From Sugiyamaella lignohabitans (taxonomy: Eukaryota > Ascomycota > Dipodascomycetes > Dipodascales > Trichomonascaceae), in NCBI RefSeq assembly GCF_001640025.1, contig NC_031672.1:2046001-2110000 (forward strand): a stretch of 64,000 nt of DNA. Direction: 5' to 3'. The notes under the pieces are model-generated. The model was not told where the DNA came from. It saw nothing but the letters and a program-made list of their open reading frames with translations, and made no database searches. Shown here in pieces: positions 29,902-40,836 of this stretch. The translations under genes were made by a program, and so were the position numbers. The stretch's first letter is position 1. Each line of letters begins with the position of its first letter.

Positions 29902-31365
29902 ATGGCATCTTCTGCTGCTGGAACTAAAAAGGTACGTCCTAATCAAGCAGTTACTACCAAATTTGAGTTGCAGATGCGATATGAGATACTTAGCTACGAG
30001 AGAATCCCGCTATTGACTCATATTTCATGTGACTCTCTAGACAGGTACCATAAGGTCGACTTCAGGTAACTTTAAGATCCTATTTCAATTCTTGGTTCAC
30101 ATTTGAAGTTTTGTGACTATTAAATCTGAACTGCTGCTGGAACAACAGGATTCCAAGAGATCTCGGTTTCAGGATCTATGACCTGATCCTCTCAGCCAAA
30201 TGCTACTGAATATGAAAAGCTGGCGAGAATTTTACTAACATTTTGTAGCCAGAAGCCTGGAAATCTTTTGTCGCAGGTGCCTCTGCCGGGGCTATTGAAG
30301 GATTCATCACTGTAAGTATTGAGAATGGATACCCTACAGGCCATTGCTCACAGTCACCTCTCACACAGGACCTGATATCTAACGATACATTCTAGTATCC
30401 ATTTGAGTTTGCCAAAACAAGACTCCAGCTCGTGGACAAGTCATCAACTGTAAGTAACCACCTTTGGAACAGTCTCCTATAAGACTTTCATTTCATCTCT
30501 CAGCCCAAAATCTGTCATATCACCCCACGCCCGACTCGAGCGAAGCGAGAGGAGCCACGGGGTCTGGGGCGGAGCCCCAGCCGCCGGAGGCAAAGCTCCC
30601 TCCACTACAAGTCTAACAAGCCAGACGTCCAGAAACCCATTGAAATTGATTGCTAATACAGCTCGTCAGCAGGGAATCAAGTCGTTATATACAGGATGTG
30701 GAGCATTTGTGATTGGCAACACGGCCAAGGCCGGTGTGCGGTTCCTGGGATTCGACTCGATTAAACAGCTTCTTCGTGACGAAGAGGGAAATCTGTCGAA
30801 AACCAGAGGAGCACTTGCAGGACTTGGAGCAGGTGTAATTGAGTCGGTTGTTGCAGTGACGCCTTTTGAAACGATTAAAACCGCCATGATCGATGACAAG
30901 CAGTCGAAGAACCCTAAATACCAAGGACTTGTTTCCGGAACACGAAGACTTATTCAAGACAAAGGCATTTCTGGAATCTACCGAGGAGTAGTCCCCGTGA
31001 CGATGAGACAGGCCGCTAATCAAATGGTGCGCCTGGGTTCGTATAATGCCATGAAGACAGTCATTCAGTCATATAAAGAGGACCCCAATCTCCCCCTGTC
31101 ATCTCTTGAAACCTTCGCAGTTGGGGCTGTTGCCGGTATCATCACAGTCTACACGACAATGCCGCTGGACACCGTCAAAACGCGAATGCAGAGTCTGGAA
31201 GCCAAGTCGCAATATTCCGGCACTCTCAACTGTTTCTACAAAGTAGCCAAGCACGAGGGCGTCGTCACCTTCTGGAAGGGCGCCACACCGCGTCTCGGCC
31301 GTCTCATCCTCAGCGGCGGTATCGTGTTCACCATCTATGAAAAAATCATGACCATCCTGGCCTAA
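29902..31365 (+). CDS. CTP1: Mitochondrial citrate carrier Ctp1, three introns
   Basis: Inner-membrane exchanger of citrate/isocitrate, supplying cytosolic acetyl-CoA and NADPH metabolism. Exons 29902-29931, 30249-30311, 30396-30449 and 30625-31365 are all phase 0 and give 295 residues (299 in S. cerevisiae). Three carrier repeats are seen: PFEFAKTRLQ, PFETIKTAMI and PLDTVKTRMQ, each the P-x-[DE]-x-x-[KR] type. Introns of 317, 84 and 175 bp have TACTAAC or CTAAC branches. Intron 3 contains a solo right arm of the foldback element ending 32 nt before the acceptor. Exon 1 encodes only MASSAAGTKK. The gene converges with BSD2. Confidence 0.95.
30532..30592 (-). repeat. Foldback element, solo right arm in CTP1 intron 3
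   Basis: Near-consensus CGACTCGAGCGAAGCGAG...GCCGCCGGAGGCA. It lies inside the intron, 82 nt after the donor and 32 nt before the 3' splice site, just upstream of the CTAAC branch point. Confidence 0.9.
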
Positions 31366-31397
31366 TAGAACTGTACAAATCACTCTGGGAGCCGGTG

Positions 31398-31536
31398 TGC
31401 CTCCGGCGGCTGGGGCTCCGCCCCAGACCCTGGTTGCTCCTGCTTCGCAGGAGTTTGCCTGGACCGTCGACGAAACCGACTCGAGCGAAGCGAGAGGAGC
31501 CGCGGGGTCTGGGGCAGAGCCCCAGCCGCCGGAGGC
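31398..31536. repeat. Foldback element, paired arms (A/B)
   Basis: Type A left arm with CTCCTGCTTCGCAGGAG, core TTTGCCTGGACCGTCGACG, type B right arm. It sits between the convergent CTP1 and BSD2 genes, 32 and 53 nt from their stops. Confidence 0.92.
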
Positions 31537-31589
31537 AGGCAGGGGACGGGGAGAAATCGGACTGAAATGAATAAATAAAGAAGCTATAA

Positions 31590-32980
31590 TTAAACAATGG
31601 ATTCTGACGCAGTGGCAGCGGCAGGCGTCTCATCAGCAGGGGTGGACGAGGTGTCGCTGGCGTTGTTGCTTCGGATGATGGCAATTTCCATTCGGCGGGC
31701 CTGGATGTAGTCGGCCAGACTCTTGAGAATGAGGATCGAGCCTACCACCATGAGCAGGGTCGAGATCCAGCCGGCCGCGGCACCGGGATTGTGGGGTGGA
31801 GATGCGATTGTGGCCACGACCGGGTGGTGTGATTCGGAAACGGTGCCGGGGATGTTGGTAGTAGTACCGCCAAAATCATTGGGATTCGATGGCTCAAATT
31901 CACCGGGGTTGTTGATGTTGTTATTGTTTCCTCCGTGGTTACTGCCTGGCAGTGGCTCGGGTTGTAGGTAGAATCCACACTGGAGAAGAGTGATACCTAG
32001 TCCGGCTCGTGATCCTTGTTTGGCAGCATGCGATGTGTGTAAAAGATAGGTCAAGAAGAACCCGACAAACTGGAATGCTGATGATACAATCATGTTCCAG
32101 GCAAAGTTGACTGGGCTGCCAACAGGAAGTCCTTCAATGAACAGCTCGTCCGTCAGACCAGGGGCCATAATTGTTGTTTCCCAGTATGGTGGAGTGGCAT
32201 CAGCAGCTGCTTCTTCATATGAAGGAGGTTCCTGTTCAGCATCATCTGGTTTCTCTTCACCATTGGTTCTGGCAGTTAAATTAGCAAACACCCCGTCGTT
32301 ATTATGAGACGCTCTACGAGGTCCTCGTGGCCAAAAAGACGACAAAAACCCTCCTCCTGTACTTCTTGATGGTGAAACAGGTGTGCTGACCCCGCTCCTG
32401 TTTCCACTGCTACTTCCACTAGAATCGAAATCACCCTCTCCTGGAGCTGGTGAGCTGGTACCACTGCGAATATTTCTAGTCACCACGACCCCTGTTTCAA
32501 AATCTTCGTACTGTCTAGTTTCCGATGTCGAAGCGCCATCCTCGGCATCGAAAAGAACCTCACTACCATGTCCAGTATTACCACGCTGGTTCTGACGCTG
32601 GTGCTGATGGTCTTGATGCTGGTGGCGGCCAGAAAAGTTCCGGTCATCACCCTCCACATCATCGTCATCGCTCTCATCAAAAGCATCAACTAAACGGTCT
32701 GTTTCTCCTCGGCCATTTGCATTTCCATCGTCATCGCTGAAACTGCCTGATCTGTATGAAGGAGGTCCTGAAGGCACCTGGCTTTGTTCAAGCTATTTCT
32801 CTGTTAGTTTCATATTCTCCATCAACCAAACTCCTTGTATCCTCATCTCCTTGGTTTTTCCCCTCACTTTCCAAACAAACAAGCTGATCCAGACAAACAA
32901 CCAACTTCGTTTGTTTTTGTTCTCAAACAAGCGACGTGTGAACTCTACCAACTTACCCTCGAGTATGCTTGGTTGGCCAT
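31590..32980 (-). CDS. BSD2: Bsd2/NDFIP-type Rsp5 adaptor, one intron
   Basis: Membrane adaptor that recruits the Rsp5/Nedd4 ubiquitin ligase to transporters such as the Smf metal permeases for vacuolar sorting. Exon 1 (32957-32980) encodes MANQAYSR. A 164-bp intron (32793-32956, GTAAGT donor, ACTAAC branch) precedes exon 2 (31590-32792), giving 408 residues. PPxY-type motifs for WW-domain binding are present: PPSYR near residue 18, PPSYEEA near 190 and PPYWE. The C-terminal half has the three NDFIP membrane segments: NFAWNMIVSSAFQFVGFFLTYLL, AGLGITLLQCGFYL and GWISTLLMVVGSILILKSLA. It ends with the conserved YIQARRMEIAIIRS tail. The N-terminus is acidic and His/Gln-rich. Confidence 0.9.
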
Positions 32981-33295
32981 GATTCGGCTATTGCGGTGAC
33001 GGTTTCTGTGACTAGAGCTCCTCCTAACTTGAAACCTCTAATGGTCTTTCTCCCTTCAAAATCGAATCTCGGCTCTCGCTTGCCAAATATCGGTCGAGAA
33101 ATTCGGCTGGTCTCTGTATAAATACTGAGTTTCTCGCAAATTAAACCGGCTTATATCGCTCGTCGGACGTTATTATTAGTAAACAGAGGCGATTGCCGCT
33201 GCTGCTGCACATTACACTACTGGGACATCTCGGATCCAATAGTGGCAGTGCCGCTATCGCACCGCATCTCGAATATTCTTTTACCGGAGGTCACG

Positions 33296-33471
33296 TGCCT
33301 CCGGCGGCTGGGGCTCTGCCCCAGACCCCGTAGCTCCTCTCGCTTCGCTCGAGTCGTTCTTTCGGGGGGAGAGCGGAGGGTTTCAAGGGTTGCGGGGACG
33401 TAGACGGAACCGACTCGAGCGCAGCGAGAGGAGCCACGGGGTCTGGGGCAGAGCCCCAGCCGCCGGAGGCA
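33296..33471. repeat. Foldback element, paired arms (B/B)
   Basis: Both arms are type B (CTCTCGCTTCGCTCGAGTCG and CGACTCGAGCGCAGCGAGAG) around a longer, G-rich core. Ends GCCGCCGGAGGCA. Confidence 0.92.
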
Positions 33472-33979
33472 TGCCTGCACCCCGCCAGTCAGCGACAGCG
33501 TATGTGGCTCGTGGATCAGGAGGCGAGGAGGCAGCAGGATCGCGATGGGCTGGATGGTGGGGTAGATTGGACGGTGGGGTAGATTGGACGAGTTGCGGTG
33601 AGAAAGGAGACGGACGCTTGGCAGACGATCTGTGATCTGGCAGAGCAGCAGACGAGAGCGCAGCAGTGGATTTTGAAAGGGGATACAAATAAAAAAATTA
33701 GGGGATAGAAAAGGACAGAAGAGTGTGTTGAGGACGAACTGGGTAGAGAAGAGGTCTTATTTTATATTTTTTTTGTGTTTTTTCGCCTGTATTTTGGCAT
33801 TACCCCTGAATTCTTCATATCTCCATATATCCCCTACCCACAGGGACGATCGTGCATCATAACATCATGCAGGACTAATCAGGAATGCTGGTCCATGCGT
33901 GAGATCCTCCGTTTGATGCTGCTTGTGTGTATATCAGATCAGACGCACTCAGACGCCGGGCGTGAGGGTGTGTTCGGAC

Positions 33980-33988
33980 TATATATAA
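33980..33988 (+). promoter_or_regulatory. Candidate TATA box of the MFS gene
   Basis: TATATATAA about 480 nt upstream of the ATG at 34467. If it is used, the leader would be unusually long; it contains no ATG. Confidence 0.35.
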
Positions 33989-34334
33989 TCCCACTGTTTC
34001 GCTGTCGTTTTATTGCAAATTTTTGGTTTGTTTTGTTCTGCTCATTTGCTGATACGTGTGGCATTCAGTGACTCTGGTTTGAATCCTGGTTACTTGCTTC
34101 GTCTGTGCCGTATCGCCAGGTGTATCTTTTTCTCTACCTTAGTGGTTCAAGGGTCTTGAAACCGACCGATTTGATTCGGTTGATTGCTGTTTCGTAGCTG
34201 TTGGCTACTGTGAATTGGATTTGTGAAGAGAAGTTTATTTGTTGGTTTATTTGTGGTTGGTTTATTTCTTGGTTTGTGTCCTGTTTTATACGATTTGTAC
34301 AGATATCAGTTACGTCATCCTCAACTATAATCAT

Positions 34335-34445
34335 ATCTGTCTGTCTGTCTACAGGTCTATCTATCTACGGGTCTGTCTGTCTACAGGTCTATCTATCTAC
34401 AGGTCTATCTGTCGGTTAACTGGTCTATCAATCTATTCACAGGTT
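34335..34445. repeat. CTGT/CTAT-rich repeat in the MFS gene leader
   Basis: Runs of CTGT and CTAT separated by CTACAGG/CTACGGG form a higher-order unit of about 32 bp repeated twice with a partial third copy. It ends about 20 nt before the ATG. Confidence 0.75.
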
Positions 34446-34466
34446 TGTCAATACCTACACTTGATC

Positions 34467-36809
34467 ATGGCGTTTGGAATTCTGGAACCTAATGATTATC
34501 AGGGGCCGGTCACTGGTACCGTGATCATGATGACTGACTCGGGCCACAACCGTCGACGGTCGTCTGCAACTGAGACTGTGGATGAACCATCTGTTTCGGA
34601 AACTCCGTCGTCAATACAGTCTGCTGTTTTGGACGGTGATCATGATGTAGATTTGGAAAAGTCGACTCATCATGACGACGGCCTCAAACGTACTGCTAAT
34701 GGCATTGTATTGAACCCACAGCCTCATAATGACCCTAATGACCCATTAAATTGGCCTATATGGAAACGAGATATCGCTTTGGGTGTGATAGGATTCCAAT
34801 CGTTCATTATTGGTGGTATGAGTCCACTACTTGCTGCTGCTTTTACTATTATGTCTATTGAATTTGATGTTCCTCAGACTACTCTGGCTTATTTAGTCGG
34901 TGCTTATATGCTGGCTATGGGTGTGGGATCTGTTTTTTTTGCACCAACTGCTGTCCTTTATGGTAAACGTCTGGTATATATCGTAGCGTTGGTTGTATTT
35001 CTAGTCGGTTGTTTAGTGGGTGGTGCCAGTAATTCTTTTCGAATGCTGCTAGGAGCAAGAATTATCATGGGTATTGGAGGATCTCCAACTGAGTCTTTAC
35101 CATCGGCATCGATTGCTGAAATTTATTTTTTACATGAGCGTGCCTACCGTCTGGGTATTTATACTTTATTGATGTTGGGTGGTAAGAACCTTATTCCCAT
35201 GGTGTCTGGATTTGTAGTGGGTACGGTGGGATGGCACTGGATCTTCTGGATTCTTTCCATGATTGCTGGAATGAATCTTTTATTGACTTTTTTCTTTGTT
35301 CCAGAGACATGGTGGGATAGAACTCCTATTCCAAATAAACAGAGTATCAAGGAAACAAAGCTAGCACGGGAAGCTCGTGCTAATTCATTACGATCTCGTG
35401 CGTCATCGTTGGGTCATGTTAATGAACAAGAATTGCCAATGTCCACACCAGATGCACTAAGAATTCGTACTCAAATGTCTCGAAACCCTTCATATGCCAA
35501 TCCTATTACCTCACATACCACTCCCACTAGAAGGTCATCAAGAGTGTTCCACAAAGACGGAGATATAGCAACTCCTAATAACACCGATCCTAGTGAGCAT
35601 TCTACTGCAACCACTTCGGCAGTAGAACCAACTGTTAGTGCCACCACCAAAGCTGCCAATACCAGTGCGTCCACGACTGGAACCTCGTCAAATCACATAC
35701 GAGATCCTGATTCTCCATCGCCAGAACAAAGACAGGGCCAACTTCATACCAAGTTTCAAATCGACGATAATCTCACTCATCATGATCGTGAAGGTAACAC
35801 CAGCGGTGCGAATGATTACTTTTCCAACTTTTCATCTACTCATAACTATAACTCAAACGAGGTGCCAACGACACCTCAGAACCCTCGAACTCACACTGTG
35901 CGAAAACCGACATTCGCCGATACTGTCGAAATAGCTCCTAGTCCACCATCAGCAGATGCTTTATCACGACCGTCACTCCCTCGTGGTATTAGTGCCAGCT
36001 CAGCACTCAATCCCCGGAAACCATTTATGAAAGAACTGGCTCTAATTAATGGACGGTTCACCAACGATAAATGGTGGATGGTCGCTCTTCGCCCATTTTT
36101 CCTGTATGCATATCCCGGGATCCTATTTTCAACATTTATCTACTCGTTCAGCGTGGTTTGGCTTATTGTAATCTCAGAGACCATATCAAAGATCTTCTCG
36201 GCTAGCCCTTACAATTTCCCCATCACACCAGTCGGTCTGTTATATATTGCTACGTTTCTTGGCGGATGTATGGGTTCTGCCGTTGCTGGTAAGGCATCTG
36301 ACCTGATTGTCCGGACCCTGTCCAAGCGCAACCACGGTGTTTACGAGCCGGAATTCAGAATTCTCATGATCGGCCCCGTGCTGATTGCTGTTACAATTGG
36401 CATGATGGGATTTGGATGGTCTTCTTTTGACAAGGATCTCTGGATAGTTCCTGCTATATTTTTGTTTGTCATCGGCTTCGGCTGTTCACTCGGCTCGACC
36501 ACCGCCATCACCTACGCAGTAGACTCTTACAAAATGTTTGCTGCCGAGGCTCTAGTCACATTCAATCTAACCAAGAACGTTCTTGGATTCATCTTCTCGC
36601 TCTTTGTGCCGAAGTTCCTCGAGACCTCCGGTGCACGCACCACTTTCGTGGTTTTTGGCAGTGTTCAGATATTTGTTTGTTTATTTGGAATTCCCATCTA
36701 CATCTTTGGCAAGCGTATGCGCCATTGGACCGACAGGGTCGACATGATCCGGTCTCTCTATGTCCTGGACGACGACGAACCCGCCAACCATCACGACCCT
36801 ACTGACTAG
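34467..36809 (+). CDS. DHA1-family MFS transporter, Hol1-like, with a long central loop
   Basis: Plasma-membrane drug:H+ antiporter family member. The N-terminal LNPQPHNDPNDPLNWPIWKRD motif and the ETWWDRTP motif at the start of the central loop match the Hol1 subgroup; Hol1 imports polyamines and histidinol in S. cerevisiae. The protein has 780 residues, with six predicted membrane segments (about 105-290), a very long Ser/Thr/Asn-rich loop (about 290-515) and six further segments. Hol1 itself has 586 residues, so most of the excess is loop. The ATG at 34467 (MAFGILEPNDYQGP) is the first in the frame; the upstream extension reads through repetitive leader and begins with TTG. Substrate is not deducible. 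Confidence 0.85.
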   Translation: MAFGILEPNDYQGPVTGTVIMMTDSGHNRRRSSATETVDEPSVSETPSSIQSAVLDGDHDVDLEKSTHHDDGLKRTANGIVLNPQPHNDPNDPLNWPIWKRDIALGVIGFQSFIIGGMSPLLAAAFTIMSIEFDVPQTTLAYLVGAYMLAMGVGSVFFAPTAVLYGKRLVYIVALVVFLVGCLVGGASNSFRMLLGARIIMGIGGSPTESLPSASIAEIYFLHERAYRLGIYTLLMLGGKNLIPMVSGFVVGTVGWHWIFWILSMIAGMNLLLTFFFVPETWWDRTPIPNKQSIKETKLAREARANSLRSRASSLGHVNEQELPMSTPDALRIRTQMSRNPSYANPITSHTTPTRRSSRVFHKDGDIATPNNTDPSEHSTATTSAVEPTVSATTKAANTSASTTGTSSNHIRDPDSPSPEQRQGQLHTKFQIDDNLTHHDREGNTSGANDYFSNFSSTHNYNSNEVPTTPQNPRTHTVRKPTFADTVEIAPSPPSADALSRPSLPRGISASSALNPRKPFMKELALINGRFTNDKWWMVALRPFFLYAYPGILFSTFIYSFSVVWLIVISETISKIFSASPYNFPITPVGLLYIATFLGGCMGSAVAGKASDLIVRTLSKRNHGVYEPEFRILMIGPVLIAVTIGMMGFGWSSFDKDLWIVPAIFLFVIGFGCSLGSTTAITYAVDSYKMFAAEALVTFNLTKNVLGFIFSLFVPKFLETSGARTTFVVFGSVQIFVCLFGIPIYIFGKRMRHWTDRVDMIRSLYVLDDDEPANHHDPTD

Positions 36810-36859
36810 TTTGGTTTTATTTATTAATTATGACCTTTTGTACCGTGTACCGGTGACCA

Positions 36860-36996
36860 TGCCTCCGGCGGCTGGGGCTTCGCCCCAGACCCCGTGGCTC
36901 CTGCTTCGCAGGAGATTGCTGGGACCGTAGGCAGAACGACTCGAGCGTAGCGAGAGGAGCAGCGGGGTCTGGGGCGGAGCCCCAGCCGCCGGAGGC
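36860..36996. repeat. Foldback element, paired arms (A/B)
   Basis: Left arm with CTCCTGCTTCGCAGGAG, core ATTGCTGGGACCGTAGGC, right arm CGACTCGAGCGTAGCGAG...GCCGCCGGAGGCA. Begins 50 nt after the MFS gene stop. Confidence 0.92.
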
Positions 36997-37805
36997 AGTC
37001 AAAGCCGTAAAAGAGTGAGCCCGTTAAGTGAACCCGAGTTAGGAGTCGGAAGGGCCGCGGATAGATAAGGGCAAGGGTAGGTATTTTTTTTTTGAGTGGT
37101 CTCACGTGCCGTTAGCTAGCTGAAAGGGTCAACAGGCCATATGCACATATATTATTATAAATACGGCTAGTGGTATGACTATTCAGGGAGGAGGCTCAGT
37201 GCCAAACAGTGTGATTAGTAACGGAATCGCTGGAAGTTAAAAGTGCTGTGAATTATTTATTTGGTTCGTTTGTTGTGACCTATTAAATAAGCGGTGTTAA
37301 ACTATAGTTTCTAGAAGATTTTAGAACCATTTTTGCGTGGTTTTATCTCTGAGCAGGTGGTCTGTTTGTCAGCTCTGTACCGAGGATTACGTACATACGT
37401 CGAGCGTGCAGACCTGGTTACGTTATTGTCCCCGATAATCCCTGTCTGGTTGAACCTTATTCTTATTTGCTTGAGGTGCGTGTAATAGGAAGGCATAGCA
37501 GGAAGAAACCGGAAGATCCAGTTGTAAGATCCAGTTGTCTGGTTAATCAGTCTTTGTTTATTTCGTGGTACATTTTGCTTTAGCTGATTTAGCTACTGCT
37601 GTAGTGTACTTTTATTGGTTCATTAGGTTCTCAGAGTGGGCTTTCTGAGATTACTTAATTAAAGTTATTGTTAGCTGACTTCGGGAGTTGTCTCAGTTGT
37701 TTAACAAAGGTGACTTAAGAACCGTAAGAATCCTGTAAGCAAGATTCAGGTATTTTTACAGACCAATATCGCTTGGACAGCTGATTTGAGATTATAGCAG
37801 CGAAA
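36997..37805. other. Intergenic, BNA2 upstream region
   Basis: About 0.8 kb without a credible gene on either strand. It includes the BNA2 promoter, with no motif I would call. Confidence 0.55.
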
Positions 37806-39335
37806 ATGCTTCCTGAAATTCCCCGTTTAGAAGACTACGATATCTCGCCTTTGACAGGGTTCCTACCGGAAACGGTTCCTTTGGCAAGACTTCCGTCGTA
37901 TTTTGATGCATGGGAGAACCTTGTAGAGAACCTTCCGGCTCTTATTCTCACAAAACGATTGCGAACTCTGGTTGACAAGATCCCAGTTTTGTCTACTGAT
38001 AATTTAACGACAGAACCCGAATGGCGCCGAGCTTGTGTGATTCTGGGATTCTTATCACATGGATACGTATGGGCTTCAAGTGACGAGCCTTCAGAACACT
38101 TGCCGAAGCAGTTGGCTGAGCCATGGTTGAAGGTCAGTGACCATTTTGAACTGCCTCCTATTAACACATATGCTGGTGTCTGTCTCTGGAACTTCAAGAC
38201 TGTTCTGCCAGCAGAACCGCAAGAGTGGGGTCTAGACAATCTCGCTACTTTAAACACATTCACAGGATGCATTGACGAGTCGTGGTTCTACCTTGTCAGC
38301 ACCGCTATTGAGCGACAGGGAGCACCTTGTTTGGTTGCTGGTCTTGAAGCTATTCGTGCTTGTAGAGATTATGACTCTGACAAAGTGGTCCGAAACTTGC
38401 AGTTTCTCGCTGAATCCATTGATGCTATCAATACCAGTTTGGGTAGAATGTATGAGATGTGTGATCCTCATACATTCTATTACCGTATCCGACCATTTTT
38501 GGCTGGTTGGAAGAATATGAAGGACGCTGGTCTGCCACATGGAGTACGATATGGCGATGAGACCGAGTATAGAGCATACTCTGGAGGCAGTAATGCCCAG
38601 AGCTCACTTATTCAAGCATTAGACATTCTATTAAATGTAGAGCATCATCCGACCGGAGAACATCAGCATCGACCACCACCAACTGTACTGCTCTCGAAAG
38701 TGACTGAAGCTGGTATTTCGACACCTAAAAAGAATAACTTCATTGAAGAAATGAGACGATACATGCCAGGACCACATCGAAGATTCCTCGAGTCACTGAC
38801 CCAAGTAGCAGAGATTCGTGATTATGTCGTTGCTAATAGTGAAAAGACGCCAGCATTGACTCTGTCTTATGATGCTTGTCTAGCAATGCTGCGTACTTTC
38901 CGTGACAAGCATATTCAGATTGTGTCTCGATATATCATTCTCCAGGCACAAGCCAAAAATAATGCTGGTCCACGTCCTATTGCTGATACACGTCGTCACG
39001 GACTCGCTGCTGCATCTAAAGCCAGCAGAGGAACTGGAGGTACTGCTTTATTGCCCTTCCTCAAACAAGCTCGAGACGAGACTGGTGACAGTGCTGCTGG
39101 AACCTGGGGCAAGCGTTTACTGACTGAAAACCGCAATCTCCTCAGCAAACTCACTGCCAAGCGCAATATCACCTTCAGCTCTGAAAGCGAGCCTGAAGAA
39201 AACTCGACCTCGACCAGCTCGGCCTCGAAATCTAGCAAACGCCTTAAGACTGCCCCGGACACCAGCGAGCTCCGTGGCCTCGCAACGTCATGGCAGGTCG
39301 GTGCTGACGACAATAGCGGCGTCACCCACTGGTAA
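37806..39335 (+). CDS. BNA2: Indoleamine 2,3-dioxygenase (Bna2)
   Basis: Heme enzyme that opens the indole ring of tryptophan to N-formylkynurenine, the first step of de novo NAD synthesis. The 509-residue ORF matches the IDO family along its length: YVWASSDEPSEHLPKQLAEPW, the internal TFYYRIRPFLAGWK segment and the C-terminal heme-binding region. The proximal heme ligand is probably His near residue 323 in YMPGPHRRFLESL. S. cerevisiae Bna2 has 453 residues; the excess here is a C-terminal low-complexity tail (SESEPEENSTSTSSASKSSK). No intron. A decayed left arm begins 51 nt after the stop. Confidence 0.95.
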   Translation: MLPEIPRLEDYDISPLTGFLPETVPLARLPSYFDAWENLVENLPALILTKRLRTLVDKIPVLSTDNLTTEPEWRRACVILGFLSHGYVWASSDEPSEHLPKQLAEPWLKVSDHFELPPINTYAGVCLWNFKTVLPAEPQEWGLDNLATLNTFTGCIDESWFYLVSTAIERQGAPCLVAGLEAIRACRDYDSDKVVRNLQFLAESIDAINTSLGRMYEMCDPHTFYYRIRPFLAGWKNMKDAGLPHGVRYGDETEYRAYSGGSNAQSSLIQALDILLNVEHHPTGEHQHRPPPTVLLSKVTEAGISTPKKNNFIEEMRRYMPGPHRRFLESLTQVAEIRDYVVANSEKTPALTLSYDACLAMLRTFRDKHIQIVSRYIILQAQAKNNAGPRPIADTRRHGLAAASKASRGTGGTALLPFLKQARDETGDSAAGTWGKRLLTENRNLLSKLTAKRNITFSSESEPEENSTSTSSASKSSKRLKTAPDTSELRGLATSWQVGADDNSGVTHW

Positions 39336-39386
39336 TTGTAATGTGTAATGAATGATGTGAATTTCTTTCTACTTCTTTATCAGACA

Positions 39387-39442
39387 GCCTCCGGCTGCTG
39401 GAGCTCCCAGATCCCGCTGCTCCTCTCGCTGCGCTCGAGTCG
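39387..39442 (+). repeat. Foldback element, decayed solo left arm (type B)
   Basis: GCCTCCGGCTGCTGGAGCTCCCAGATCCCGC... then CTCTCGCTGCGCTCGAGTCGG. The first part carries several substitutions and lacks the GCCCC hairpin half. Lies 51 nt after the BNA2 stop. Confidence 0.8.
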
Positions 39443-40836
39443 GATTCGCGGTCCGCATCCAACGTAAAAAACAGATCAGCATTTGCAACTGATAATGGTC
39501 CTTCAACTCATCTGAGCAATACAACTGTGGAAACTTTTATTTTCAGCTAGTCGTACACCATGAGTTAGTTCTTAGAATTATATGCTCGCTGCTATTATAA
39601 TTGTTATGCAAAGTTATACTGGAGTTACAATGACTACAATCTAATGAGATAGATCATGTCTTGATTCCTTTGAGCATACAAGAGTATTGCTCAACGTATG
39701 TTGCTGCTTTATCTCTAGCTATCCTTATTTTTAGGGAATGCTCATAAGAGTTGAAATCTTGGCAATCAGACAAGCTATACCCAAGAATTTTATATTCTTA
39801 TGCCGGAGAGCTCGCTTCTGCACAATCGGTTACTGTAGCCAACGCATATGACCTGACGGAACTACTGGTTTACAATGATTAAATGGAGATAATAATCTGG
39901 ATTTTTATTCATCCTAGTTAATTGCATGATCCCTATCGAATTGCTAGTATCAACAAGTAAAATGGGGCCATTAAGTGTGTTGCCCATTGTGTATGTTACC
40001 CGGAATAAGATCTAAATAAATGCCTCTGTGCAATGCATTTCAGACAAAAGCACATTCGAGATTTGCAAATGTACAAAAAACGAAACCGGATGTCACGGGT
40101 CGCAACATGTATAAAATTTGAAGTTGGACACCGTAGACCGGAATTATAAATCATACTTTTTTAGTTGAATGAAGCTCCAGCAATAAGCTTGTGATTCTGT
40201 TGGCAGACTAAAGAACCATGGCCCTTTTCTTGTCTGCAGCATCATACTCCGGGTAACTACTAGATTCTTACGCATTGGGATATTTTTTGTTTTAAAAGTT
40301 TATTGTTTCCAATGTTTTTATTTTACTTTCCCTCTTTTTATAGCAATTATTAAAAAGAATACGTAGATGGTAATTCCAAATAGTTAAACGGAAAGGTGGA
40401 AATACTAGACAGAACAGATCTTGATACGAGATGGTACTTGACCCGGCAGACCAAAAGGTACCGACTACTTAATTGCTTAAATCTCTGGCCATGACAATCA
40501 AATAAAGTCAATATATATTATTTTATTTTATAATGCCTTGCTCACTCACGATACTATCTCCCATAATAATGGGATAGAAATAGGGAGAGTGTTTCCACCC
40601 TTGCAAAACCCCTTAATCACTGTCCTAGTCATCAAACTACAAATTTTTTCCAAGAGCCCATGCCGCCCATGGGATCAAACGGAGATACCAGTAGCACACA
40701 TAATCTTTACAATTTAGTTTTGTCAGTTCATTTGGCGCTCTAGATTCTAGGGAAACCTTGGCGTTGTCTGGAAATCTTGAGGTTGTAGAAGAACATTAGA
40801 ATCGCCGGGAGTTTCCCGCTCTTCAACCCCTTCTGA
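39443..40836. other. AT-rich intergenic region with decayed repeat traces
   Basis: No gene. A 16-bp sequence at 39915-39930 is identical to 24954-24969 in the decayed repeat cluster. TTACCCGG / CCGGGTAA motifs near 39992 and 40250 also recur there, so remnants of the same old repeat probably flank the NTPase gene. Confidence 0.45.

Larger units (their letters stand above)
32981..34466. other. Divergent promoter region BSD2 / MFS transporter
   Basis: Contains one foldback element (33296-33471), a TATA box (33980-33988) and the long MFS-gene leader with a CTGT/CTAT-rich repeat. No gene is visible. Confidence 0.6.

Noticed and set aside
33867..33930. Short uORFs of the MFS gene
   Set aside because: They lie upstream of the candidate TATA box at 33980 and are probably outside the transcript.
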